From Uranotaenia lowii (taxonomy: Eukaryota; Arthropoda; Insecta; Diptera; Culicidae), in contig NC_073693.1 of the NCBI RefSeq assembly GCF_029784155.1, forward strand, positions 157,423,519 to 157,487,518: a DNA stretch of 64,000 nt, given 5' to 3'. The notes under the pieces are model-generated. The model saw only the letters and a list, made by a program, of their open reading frames with translations. It was not told where the DNA came from and made no database searches. The first letter of the stretch is position 1. Every line of letters begins with the position of its first letter. A program made the translations under genes and the position numbers. Positions 37,090-47,052 of this stretch are shown piece after piece.

Positions 37090-37913
37090 TGTTACGTAGT
37101 GGATATTTTTACCCTTTTTAACTCAATAGTCGCGAGTATTACTACCAGCACTTTTGCGCCATCTGCGATTGCAGATGTGCTAGCAGCCAAGATACTTTGC
37201 CCGGACTCTTACCCCAGGGGGGGACAATTTGTTTTCGCGCTCTAATGAGGGAAGAAGCAAACTGGCAATATCGTTGGGAATATAGGTCGGCTCTTTGAAA
37301 ATCAATGCAAGCGCATTTCAATCCCAAAGATCTCAAGAGAATCAATAAAGTACAACGACTTACCAACGAATTGCCATCTACGTCTTCCGGGTGTCCAAAC
37401 ATAGGCCGTCGGATTGCCTCTTCAGTCGGACTGGGGGCTAGTTTTGAGCCACCACACTTCCGTCGACTTCCGATACTTTTACGAAGGCTAACGATCTTCG
37501 ACTCGCAATGTACTACGGCGACAATTCGAACCACGGCGATTTTCTACTTCGGTTACAACTCCAACTAACTACGACTCTTTAACAACATCCGTCTCAAAAC
37601 AAGGTTCCAGGAATAGAGACCTGGCTCATGTCTTGCCAGCATTCAGGAAAACTTTTCCCACCGCCCTTCTTCTGAGGTTTTCCTCAAACCCAATGCCCAG
37701 ACAATGCAAAAAAGACGCGCGAGTAGTTTAAGCATTTTTTTGGTGGTCGTAGTCGACCATCCCTTAGTTAGCCATTGCGCTTTAAGGACGCCCTCTTGAT
37801 CTTAGGTCAAGAAGCGTCGCTTACACTGAGTAAATCTAGATCTTCAAAGAGTTTCACTAAAATTACTAACGATATTGCCAATAAGCTTCGGGGGCATTTG
37901 TTGCCACGCAACA
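37090..37913 (-). repeat. 5' LTR of the gypsy element
   Basis: 824 bp and nearly identical to 31345-32168. It is followed by AATG (37914-37917) and then by in-phase 9-bp satellite units. Confidence 0.95.
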
Positions 37914-38470
37914 AATGACAAAAATGACAAAAATGACAAAAATGACAAAAATGACAAAAATGACAAAAATGATAAAAATGACAAAAATAACAAAAATGAC
38001 AAAAATGACAAAAATGACAAAAATGACAAAAATGACAAAAATGACAAAAATGACAAAAATGACAAAAATGACAAAAATGACAAAAATGACAAAAATGACA
38101 AAAATGACAAAAATGACAAAAATGACAAAAATGACAAAAATGACAAAAATGACAAAAATGACAAAAATGACAAAAATGACAAAAATGACAAAAATGACAA
38201 AAATGACAAAAATGACAAAAATGACAAAAATGACAAAAATGACAAAAATGACAAAAATGACAAAAATGACAAAAATGACAAAAATGACAAAAATGACAAA
38301 AATGACAAAAATGACAAAAATGACAAAAATGACAAAAATGACAAAAATTACAAAAATGACAAAAATTACAAAAATTTCAAAAAATTACAAAAATTACAAA
38401 AATAACAAAGTGACAAAAATGACAAAAATGACAAAAATTTCAAAAATGACGAAAATGACAAAGATAACAA
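37914..38470. repeat. 9-bp satellite array 3 (right part), about 55-60 units
   Basis: GACAAAAAT units continue in register after the gypsy element. It has a GATAAAAAT/AACAAAAAT variant pair (37971-37990) and a TAC/TTTC/TAC/TAC module at 38347-38405. The same pair and module, in the same order, occur at 26271 and 26700-26760. The array frays into GACGAAAAT, AAGATAACAATAATAAC by 38470. Confidence 0.97.
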
Positions 38471-40225
38471 TAATAACTAGCATAGTTATCGATGGTTTCT
38501 GCTAAGGAAACCAGAAGTCGGAGAAAATTACAACTTAGAAAAACAGAATTGTTAATTTTCAACGAGCTGAAAGAACTGATCGAAGTTATACCCGGAAGTA
38601 TGCACTATTTATTCGATTCAATGTTCACCTGGCCAATGGGTTTAAAAATGGCAGTCGAAATTCAATTCCTCATGAATCGAGTCGTGTAGCTGAATTGAAT
38701 CAACCCGTCCGTATGCTGGAAGTGCCTTTGAATAGAACCCATCCTCAAGAGGCAACAGCAACAGTAGAAAGAAGACCTATATCCTGCTCCATAAAGTATT
38801 GCTAAAATGCTCTCCTACATTCCACCGGATAGACAGAACTGCATTTCCGGTGGCTCGTCGGAAGTGGAACCACTCGAGTGGAAGTTGTGCGCTCTCCTGG
38901 TTCTGTTTCTGCTTCCAGGCAGCGGGCTTTTGAGAATGGCACCAGGCCACAAGCACATTTCCCACCAGCTTCGACCCTGACTACGACTCCAGCTGGTAAT
39001 GAAATGGATGATTGTGCCAAGTGTTAAGTAAGGGTGGACGTAAAAAATAAACATCGAAATAAAACTCGCCATAAAGCAGAATTACAACGCAAAGCCAACC
39101 GCAATGAAGGGGCCACAGTTTTTCGGTTTTTCCTCCTTTTGAAGAGAAGAGCGCCTTTGTCTATGGGCCAAATGCAATGGTCGGATGAAGCGGAACCGGA
39201 ATGTCTCACACCTGTATCGCCCAATATCCTGGGAAAGTTCCCAAAAGAAAATTGTAAATTGTATTCCTTCGAGTTAAGCTCTGGGCAGAGCTTGTCGAAC
39301 AGAGAAAGTTGTCAGTTGTGAAATCAAATTTACCTTTTTTAGAGAAATGAAAAACTCAACACTTGATAGATTTTAAGTCTTTTTGTACACAATTTTTTTT
39401 ATCGGATAATGTCTTAAAATTAACAATTTTTTATTCTGAATTTTACATACAAATTGAAATTTTAGATTTTGACACTTCCTTTCGCCGTAGTCTAAACCGA
39501 ATGTTGTCTTCGAATTGCTGGACCAACAAACACATCGACCATTCACCATTCTCTGCTCTCTGAATGCCCATTATTCCATTCATCGTTTTGTTTATGGACA
39601 ATTTATTTTGAAATGAAAACTTTATAATGTACCCCGTAGTCCGGTTCCTGGGGGTCTGGCCTGGCCAAGAAGCGAGGGGCCAAAGAATCTTCACTTCTGA
39701 TTTTGGATACCCACAAAATAAGCACCGAAGAGTAGGAACCTTCTATAAAGAGCAAGCTAGCAATTTGTAAGAACGAACGGTTTTGTATTTAGGTTGTGAA
39801 CGTTTGAGCTCTCACAATTTCGAGTGCGCGGTAAATTGTCGATGTCCTATCTTGGGATGAATAATTCAAATTTTGCTCCTCCTTTCCGCTTTCATATCTC
39901 CATAGAGTGACAATTTTTAAGAGAGCTTTTGTGCAGCCATTTTGGTTGTGCCCAGAAATAAAGCGAAATTGGATCTGACCCTCATTTGCAGCAGCTGAAT
40001 AGGGGTGTCTTTTTTCTTTCTTACTTTGGAAGCAAAGATCCATCGAGGGATTTTTGATGACAAATAAAAGTATGCCAATTTAGAAAAACATATTACGGAG
40101 ATGGATCATCTTGAGATCTATTTTATTGAAGGCACTTTGTAGTTGGAATCGACTGTAAACAGCTAGAATAAAATTTTCATAATCATAAGTTCTCTTCTCG
40201 TTGAAAGCCAAAAACATTTCGAAAT
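38471..40225. other. Spacer between oppositely oriented satellite arrays; no gene recognised
   Basis: Mixed-composition, single-copy-looking DNA of 1.75 kb. Overlapping open frames on both strands (38492-39321) show no known domain, and I see no splice-supported model. It is the potential loop between array 3 and the inverted array 4. Confidence 0.5.
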
Positions 40226-40707
40226 TTGTGTAATCTAAGTAATTTTTGTAAATTTTGTAATTTTTGTAATTTTTGCAATTTTTGTAATTTTTGTAATTTT
40301 TGTAATTTATGTAATTTTTGTAATATTTGTAATTTTTGTAATTTTTGTAATTTTTGTAATTTTTGTAATTTTTGTAATTTTTGTAATTTTTGTAATTTTT
40401 GTAATTTTTGTAATTTTTGTAATTTTTGTAATTTTTGTAATTTTTGTAATTTTTGTAATTTTTGTAATTTTTGTAATTTTTGTAATTTTTGTAATTTTTG
40501 TAATTTTTGTAATTTTTGTAATTTTTGTAATTTTTGTAATTTTTGTAATTTTTGTAATTTTTGTAATTTTTGTAATTTTTGTAATTTTTGTAATTTTTGT
40601 AATTTTTGTAATTTTTGTAATTTTTGTAATTTTTGTAATTTTTGTAATTTTTGTAATTTTTGTAATTTTTGTAATTTTTGTAATTTTTGTAATTTTTGTA
40701 ATTTTTG
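40226..40707. repeat. 9-bp satellite array 4a, TAC type (GTAATTTTT)n
   Basis: About 52 copies of GTAATTTTT on plus (TACAAAAAT on minus), with a few early variants (GCAATTTTT, TTATG, ATATTTG). It switches abruptly at 40708 to GTCATTTTT and never reverts. TAC units otherwise occur only singly or in the small modules at 5106-5165, 26700-26760 and 38347-38405. Confidence 0.97.
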
Positions 40708-43700
40708 TCATTTTTGTCATTTTTGTCATTTTTGTCATTTTTGTCATTTTTGTCATTTTTGTCATTTTTGTCATTTTTGTCATTTTTGTCATTTTTGTCA
40801 TTTTTGTCATTTTTGTCATTTTTGTCATTTTTGTCATTTTTGTCATTTTTGTCATTTTTGTCATTTTTGTCATTTTTGTCATTTTTGTCATTTTTGTCAT
40901 TTTTGTCATTTTTGTCATTTTTGTCATTTTTGTCATTTTTGTCATTTTTGTCATTTTTGTCATTTTTGTCATTTTTGTCATTTTTGTCATTTTTGTCATT
41001 TTTGTCATTTTTGTCATTTTTGTCATTTTTGTCATTTTTGTCATTTTTGTCATTTTTGTCATTTTTGTCATTTTTGTCATTTTTGTCATTTTTGTCATTT
41101 TTGTCATTTTTGTCATTTTTGTCATTTTTGTCATTTTTGTCATTTTTGTCATTTTTGTCATTTTTGTCATTTTTGTCATTTTTGTCATTTTTGTCATTTT
41201 TGTCATTTTTGTCATTTTTGTCATTTTTGTCATTTTTGTCATTTTTGTCATTTTTGTCATTTTTGTCATTTTTGTCATTTTTGTCATTTTTGTCATTTTT
41301 GTCATTTTTGTCATTTTTGTCATTTTTGTCATTTTTGTCATTTTTGTCATTTTTGTCATTTTTGTCATTTTTGTCATTTTTGTCATTTTTGTCATTTTTG
41401 TCATTTTTGTCATTTTTGTCATTTTTGTCATTTTTGTCATTTTTGTCATTTTTGTCATTTTTGTCATTTTTGTCATTTTTGTCATTTTTGTCATTTTTGT
41501 CATTTTTGTCATTTTTGTCATTTTTGTCATTTTTGTCATTTTTGTCATTTTTGTCATTTTTGTCATTTTTGTCATTTTTGTCATTTTTGTCATTTTTGTC
41601 ATTTTTGTCATTTTTGTCATTTTTGTCATTTTTGTCATTTTTGTCATTTTTGTCATTTTTGTCATTTTTGTCATTTTTGTCATTTTTGTCATTTTTGTCA
41701 TTTTTGTCATTTTTGTCATTTTTGTCATTTTTGTCATTTTTGTCATTTTTGTCATTTTTGTCATTTTTGTCATTTTTGTCATTTTTGTCATTTTTGTCAT
41801 TTTTGTCATTTTTGTCATTTTTGTCATTTTTGTCATTTTTGTCATTTTTGTCATTTTTGTCATTTTTGTCATTTTTGTCATTTTTGTCATTTTTGTCATT
41901 TTTGTCATTTTTGTCATTTTTGTCATTTTTGTCATTTTTGTCATTTTTGTCATTTTTGTCATTTTTGTCATTTTTGTCATTTTTGTCGTTTTTGTCATTT
42001 TTGTCATTTTTGTCATTTTTGTCATTTTTGTCATTTTTGTCATTTTTGTCATTTTTGTCATTTTTGTCATTTTTGTCATTTTTGTCATTTTTGTCATTTT
42101 TGTCATTTTTGTCATTTTTGTCATTTTTGTCATTTTTGTCATTTTTGTCATTTTTGTCATTTTTGTCATTTTTGTCATTTTTGTCATTTTTGTCATTTTT
42201 GTCATTTTTGTCATTTTTGTCATTTTTGTCATTTTTGTCATTTTTGTCATTTTTGTCATTTTTGTCATTTTTGTCATTTTTGTCATTTTTGTCATTTTTG
42301 TCATTTTTGTCATTTTTGTCATTTTTGTCATTTTTGTCATTTTTGTCATTTTTGTCATTTTTGTCATTTTTGTCATTTTTGTCATTTTTGTCATTTTTGT
42401 CATTTTTGTCATTTTTGTCATTTTTGTCATTTTTGTCATTTTTGTCATTTTTGTCATTTTTGTCATTTTTGTCATTTTTGTCATTTTTGTCATTTTTGTC
42501 ATTTTTGTCATTTTTGTCATTTTTGTCATTTTTGTCATTTTTGTCATTTTTGTCATTTTTGTCATTTTTGTCATTTTTGTCATTTTTGTCATTTTTGTCA
42601 TTTTTGTCATTTTTGTCATTTTTGTCATTTTTGTCATTTTTGTCATTTTTGTCATTTTTGTCATTTTTGACATTTTTGTCATTTTTGTCATTTTTGTCAT
42701 TTTTGTCATTTTTGTCATTTTTGTCATTTTTGTCATTTTTGTCATTTTTGTCATTTTTGTCATTTTTGTCATTTTTGTCATTTTTGTCATTTTTGTCATT
42801 TTTGTCATTTTTGTCATTTTTGTCATTTTTGTCATTTTTGTCATTTTTGTCATTTTTGTCATTTTTGTCATTTTTGTCATTTTTGTCATTTTTGTCATTT
42901 TTGTCATTTTTGTCATTTTTGTCATTTTTGTCATTTTTGTCATTTTTGTCATTTTTGTCATTTTTGACATTTTTGACATTTTTGACATTTTTGTCATTTT
43001 TGTCATTTTTGTCATTTTTGTCATTTTTGTCATTTTTGTCATTTTTGTCATTTTTGTCATTTTTGTCATTTTTGTCATTTTTGTCATTTTTGTCATTTTT
43101 GTCATTTTTGTCATTTTTGTCATTTTTGTCATTTTTGTCATTTTTGTCATTTTTGTCATTTTTGTCATTTTTGTCATTTTTGTCATTTTTGTCATTTTTG
43201 TCATTTTTGTCATTTTTGTCATTTTTGTCATTTTTGTCATTTTTGTCATTTTTGTCATTTTTGTCATTTTTGTCATTTTTGTCATTTTTGTCATTTTTGT
43301 CATTTTTGTCATTTTTGTCATTTTTGTCATTTTTGTCATTTTTGTCATTTTTGTCATTTTTGTCATTTTTGTCATTTTTGTCATTTTTGTCATTTTTGTC
43401 ATTTTTGTCATTTTTGTCATTTTTGTCATTTTTGTCATTTTTGTCATTTTTGTCATTTTTGTCATTTTTGTCATTTTTGTCATTTTTGTCATTTTTGTCA
43501 TTTTTGTCATTTTTGTCATTTTTGTCATTTTTGTCATTTTTGTCATTTTTGTCATTTTTGTCATTTTTGTCATTTTTGTCATTTTTGTCATTTTTGTCAT
43601 TTTTGTCATTTTTGTCATTTTTGTCATTTTTGTCATTTTTGTCATTTTTGTCATTTTTGTCGTTTTTGTAGTTTTTGTCGTTTTTGTCATTTTTGTCATT

Positions 43701-44618
43701 TTTGTCATTTTTGTCATTTTTGTCATTTTTGTCATTTTTGTCATTTTTGTCATTTTTGTCATTTTTGTCATTTTTGTCATTTTTGTCATTTTTGTCATTT
43801 TTGTCATTTTTGTCATTTTTGTCATTTTTGTCATTTTTGTCATTTTTGTCATTTTTGTCATTTTTGTCATTTTTGTCATTTTTGTCATTTTTGTCATTTT
43901 TGTCATTTTTGTCATTTTTGTCATTTTTGTCATTTTTGTCATTTTTGTCATTTTTGTCATTTTTGTCATTTTTGTCATTTTTGTCATTTTTGTCATTTTT
44001 GTCATTTTTGTCATTTTTGTCATTTTTGTCATTTTTGTCATTTTTGTCATTTTTGTCATTTTTGTCATTTTTGTCATTTTTGTCATTTTTGTCATTTTTG
44101 TCATTTTTGTCATTTTTGTCATTTTTGTCATTTTTGTCATTTTTGTCATTTTTGTCATTTTTGTCATTTTTGTCATTTTTGTCATTTTTGTCATTTTTGT
44201 CATTTTTGTCATTTTTGTCATTTTTGTCATTTTTGTCATTTTTGTCATTTTTGTCATTTTTGTCATTTTTGTCATTTTTGTCATTTTTGTCATTTTTGTC
44301 ATTTTTGTCATTTTAGTCATTTTTGTCATTTTTGTCATTTTTGTCATTTTTGTCATTTTTGTCATTTTTGTCATTTTTGTCATTTTTGTCATTTTTGTCA
44401 TTTTTGTCATTTTTGTCATTTTTGTCATTTTTGTCATTTTTGTCATTTTTGTCATTTTTGTCATTTTTGTCATTTTTGTCATTTTTGTCATTTTTGTCAT
44501 TTTTGTCATTTTTGTCATTTTTGTCATTTTTGTCATTTTTGTCATTTTTGTCATTTTTGTCATTTTTGTCATTTTTGTCATTTTTGTCATTTTTGTCATT
44601 TTTGTCATTTTGTTATTC
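40708..44618. repeat. 9-bp satellite array 4b, GAC type in inverted orientation
   Basis: About 434 copies of GTCATTTTT on plus, the reverse complement of array 3. Variants are rare: GTCGTTTTT 41985, one GAC 42669, three consecutive GAC units 42966-42986, a GTCG/GTAG/GTCG cluster at 43659-43683, and TTTTAGTC at 44312. Open frames across it (FLS, FCH, MTK repeats) are artefacts. Confidence 0.98.
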
Positions 44619-44767
44619 ATAAATCTTTGTTATCTTTGTAATTTTCGAACTTTTTGAACAGTTTTTTTTTTTAATTTTGTCACTTGTTTGTTTTTAAAAA
44701 TAAACATTTTTTTTACACACAGAAGGCTTTGGTCATTTTCTTCTGACAAATTATAAACAATTCAAAA
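44619..44767 (+). promoter_or_regulatory. Short upstream region of the DRC5-like gene
   Basis: Only 149 bp separate the satellite edge from the ATG. It contains T-runs, AAAATAAACA and, at about 44712-44722, a TTTTACACACAG that would serve as a splice acceptor if a 5' UTR intron existed. No canonical TATA box is evident. The promoter is inferred from position only. Confidence 0.4.
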
Positions 44768-46223
44768 ATGTCTCAAATTGATTTACTGGAAGAAGTTCCT
44801 CACCTACACATCATTGCTGAACGGGATGTCCTGAACGCATGGAAAACCTACAGAGTGTCGGAAAAGACTCGTCAACTGGGCTGTGAAGCTGGTCGGGAAA
44901 TTTTCGCCGAAGCCATCACTTTCAGAGGAGCGGAAGACGTCAGCGAATGTTCGAAAACATTTTTCCCCGAGACTCTGGCAACACTGCTGGTGAAATATTT
45001 TGCACGTACCTTTACAGGTGGACCGATGCCTAAAGGATTAGATTGTGCGCAGCAAATTGTTTTTGGTTATGAGTTGGATGTGGAGCTGCCACTTTTGAAA
45101 CTTCTTTTGATTGAGGTAATTCCAACTTGTTCTTGTTAATTCAAAATCTTAACCGGTGTTTTTCCTAGAATGACACATTTTGGAAGAGAGTGGCAAAAGC
45201 TAAAGTTAAATCTCCCGTGGAGTATATGCAAATGGAACGTCAAGCTGACATTTGTTGGAAGGACATCGGCGTTGCCCTGAAGGTTGCCGAAGCAATAGAA
45301 ACCGAACCGGTCGAGTATTGGTTCGAGGGAGACTTGGAGGACACAGTTCAACAATCGGCACCGTTCGTTAAACAACTTAAAATAACTCAGCTTCAAGCTT
45401 TGCGTCAAATTGAACCCTTCGAGGGCTACGAAGAGTATAAGGTTTACAATGTCCCTCACGAAATGTGCAGTCATGGCTCGTTAGAAATTCTTAAGCATCT
45501 TGATAATTTAACTTCGCTTAGCATAATTTTCGGAGTGGATGATGTAGCAAAAGCTTACGAAAGAAGATTCTTCCAGTTATCACAGGAAGATATTGTTAAC
45601 TTGGTTAAAGCCTTGAAAAAACTTCCAAACCTTACTCATTTCAAAATATCTCGCAGTCGATTGGATTCGGAAAAGTTGAAACCTTTACTGCTACAACTAT
45701 CGAATATTTCGCTGGAATGCTTAGAGCTGCCCTACTGTTATCTCGGAGAACAGTGCGGAATTCTACTGGGCAGATACATAAGCAAATGTCCAGCCGCTTT
45801 GAAATCGATTAATCTTTCCGGAAACTTCATCGACGGAATGGAGATGGAAAATTTTTGCTACGGAATAAACGTGTTCCAGGGCGTTTTGGAAAAGCTAGAC
45901 ATCTCCCACAACCCGATTGGAGAGGCGGGCGTTTTGGTCTTGGGAGGAGGCGTCAAAAACCTTCCACATATTCAAGAACTAGACGTCACCGGCTGTGAAA
46001 TGGACGAGCAGGGAGCCTACAGGGTAAGCCAAATTAAGTGTAAGGTTTAAATGTCAACAACAATGAAAAGTTAAATCTTCTACTACTGCTGTTGACGCTC
46101 AGTCAGTTAACAGATTGTTTGCTAGTTTCTAATCTTTCTTCAAATTCACAGATTGAGCATATTGATTTTTTCACCTTTGAAAAAGCTCTCCGCAACATTT
46201 TTTGGAACCACTGTAGTGGATGA
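44768..46223 (+). CDS. DRC5: Leucine-rich-repeat protein, DRC5/TCTE1-like (dynein regulatory complex subunit 5)
   Basis: Three predicted exons: 44768-45115, 45169-46023 and 46152-46223. The introns (45116-45168, 46024-46151) have GT...AG ends, and both junctions are phase 0. The product is about 424 residues. Residues 1-225 are a helical region with YELDVELPLLKLLLIE/NDTFWKRV spanning the first junction. Residues 227-401 hold leucine-rich repeats (LTSLSIIFGVDD, LTHFKISRSRLD, LECLELPYCYLG, LKSINLSGNFID, LEKLDISHNPIG, IQELDVTGCEMD). The FGVDD..ERRFFQLS and RSRLDSEKL segments resemble DRC5/TCTE1, a nexin-dynein regulatory complex subunit of motile cilia and sperm flagella; that identity is from memory of the family. 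The C-terminus (23 residues from exon 3) has no repeat and is the weakest part. Without the last splice the frame ends at 46050. The protein is shorter than vertebrate TCTE1 (about 500 residues), so further exons or truncation are possible. Confidence 0.82.
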
Positions 46224-46375
46224 GAAAAAAGTATTAAATGAATATTCCGTTGAATATTCGAATCCTGAACAATATCATGGTAAATATCAATCGATTTGTA
46301 TCACTTTTCCGAACCTAGATTTCAGTTACTCTGTTGGAAGCTTTGAGAAAGAGCTTTTGATTAACAACATGTTGA

Positions 46376-46381
46376 AATAAA
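46376..46381 (+). terminator. Polyadenylation signal AATAAA
   Basis: AATAAA lies about 150 bp after the predicted stop of the DRC5-like gene on the same strand. It is the first canonical signal downstream and probably defines the 3' end. Confidence 0.6.
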
Positions 46382-46560
46382 AGAGAAATGTTTGAGCGAC
46401 AGACGATCTTGGGCTGATGAAAAGCGGTGCTTAACCGGTCTGGCCATTCTAGTTGCGACGTTTGCGTTTTAACCCTTCATTTCATGAATTTTTATTTTTC
46501 CTTAAAAATCATTTTTAACAGTTGGAAATGATGAGTACATCAAGAAAAAAAATTAAAATA

Positions 46561-46583
46561 AAATACGATTTTTCCCTTTTTCC
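46561..46583. repeat. Left 23-bp target site duplication of the SINE
   Basis: It begins AAATACGATTTTTCCC and is identical over 23 bp to 47030-47052. Long perfect duplications are the hallmark of target-primed reverse transcription. Confidence 0.9.
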
Positions 46584-47029
46584 TGTATGTATGTTGGTTA
46601 TCCACCATGGGTGCACGGATTCACCGCAGTTTCTGCCTAAGTATGTGCTCACATGCATTCTTAGATTATTATGTTCGCCAAATCTCCAATGCAACGCGTA
46701 CACCATACCCGGACCCCATGGCTTCGTATGAACTGTTATGGATGAATGTATCGTGTTGATGTACGTTTTATTTTGGAAAAATGAGTCAATCAGGTGGGCT
46801 AGTTTACTTACAGGTATTCCGGCATCCGTGTATATACCTGGCCAGCTGGCAACTGATTGAACATTCTTATTATTTAGTCAGTTATATGAGGAAACAAATC
46901 TTACCTGTCGGCAACTTATGGGATTCGAACCCAAAAGTTTTCTTGCCGATACCGGGAATCGAACCCAGTACGCCTGGCATACAAGAACCAGACTCGCGCC
47001 AGGCTATCCGCTAGACCACATTGGCGCTT
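46584..47029 (-). mobile_element. Complete tRNA-derived SINE, 446 bp
   Basis: Flanked by perfect 23-bp duplications. On minus it starts AAGCGCCAATG. A tRNA-like head has an A box TGGTCTAGCGG (47018-47008) and a B box GGTTCGATTCC (46965-46955), the internal RNA polymerase III promoter. A second B-box/T-arm-like GGGTTCGAATCCC follows at 46932-46920. The acceptor stem does not pair, so this is not a functional tRNA. The body and 3' end (46592-46900) are related to 10796-about 11150. The tail is a very short CATACATAC. The machinery is presumably supplied by a LINE elsewhere. Confidence 0.88.
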
Positions 47030-47052
47030 AAATACGATTTTTCCCTTTTTCC

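Larger units (their letters stand above)
31345..37913 (-). mobile_element. Ty3/gypsy LTR retrotransposon, young, internally deleted, 6.57 kb
   Basis: Two 824-bp direct repeats (31345-32168 and 37090-37913) start TGTTACG and end CAACA. The only difference I found between them is one base (31896 T, 37641 A). Read on minus, it has a tRNA-Lys-type primer site next to the right LTR, a polypurine tract next to the left LTR, and a pol frame between. Gag, protease and the N-terminal part of reverse transcriptase are missing, and no env is visible. It lies inside the 9-bp satellite with an AATG duplication. Confidence 0.95.

Noticed and set aside
45136..45474. 112-codon open frame on minus
   Set aside because: Antisense shadow of exon 2 of the DRC5-like gene, with no independent support.
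46920..47029. Possible functional tRNA gene (A and B boxes, T-arm)
   Set aside because: The acceptor stem does not pair, the anticodon region is not convincing, and the sequence is precisely contained in a SINE with target duplications.
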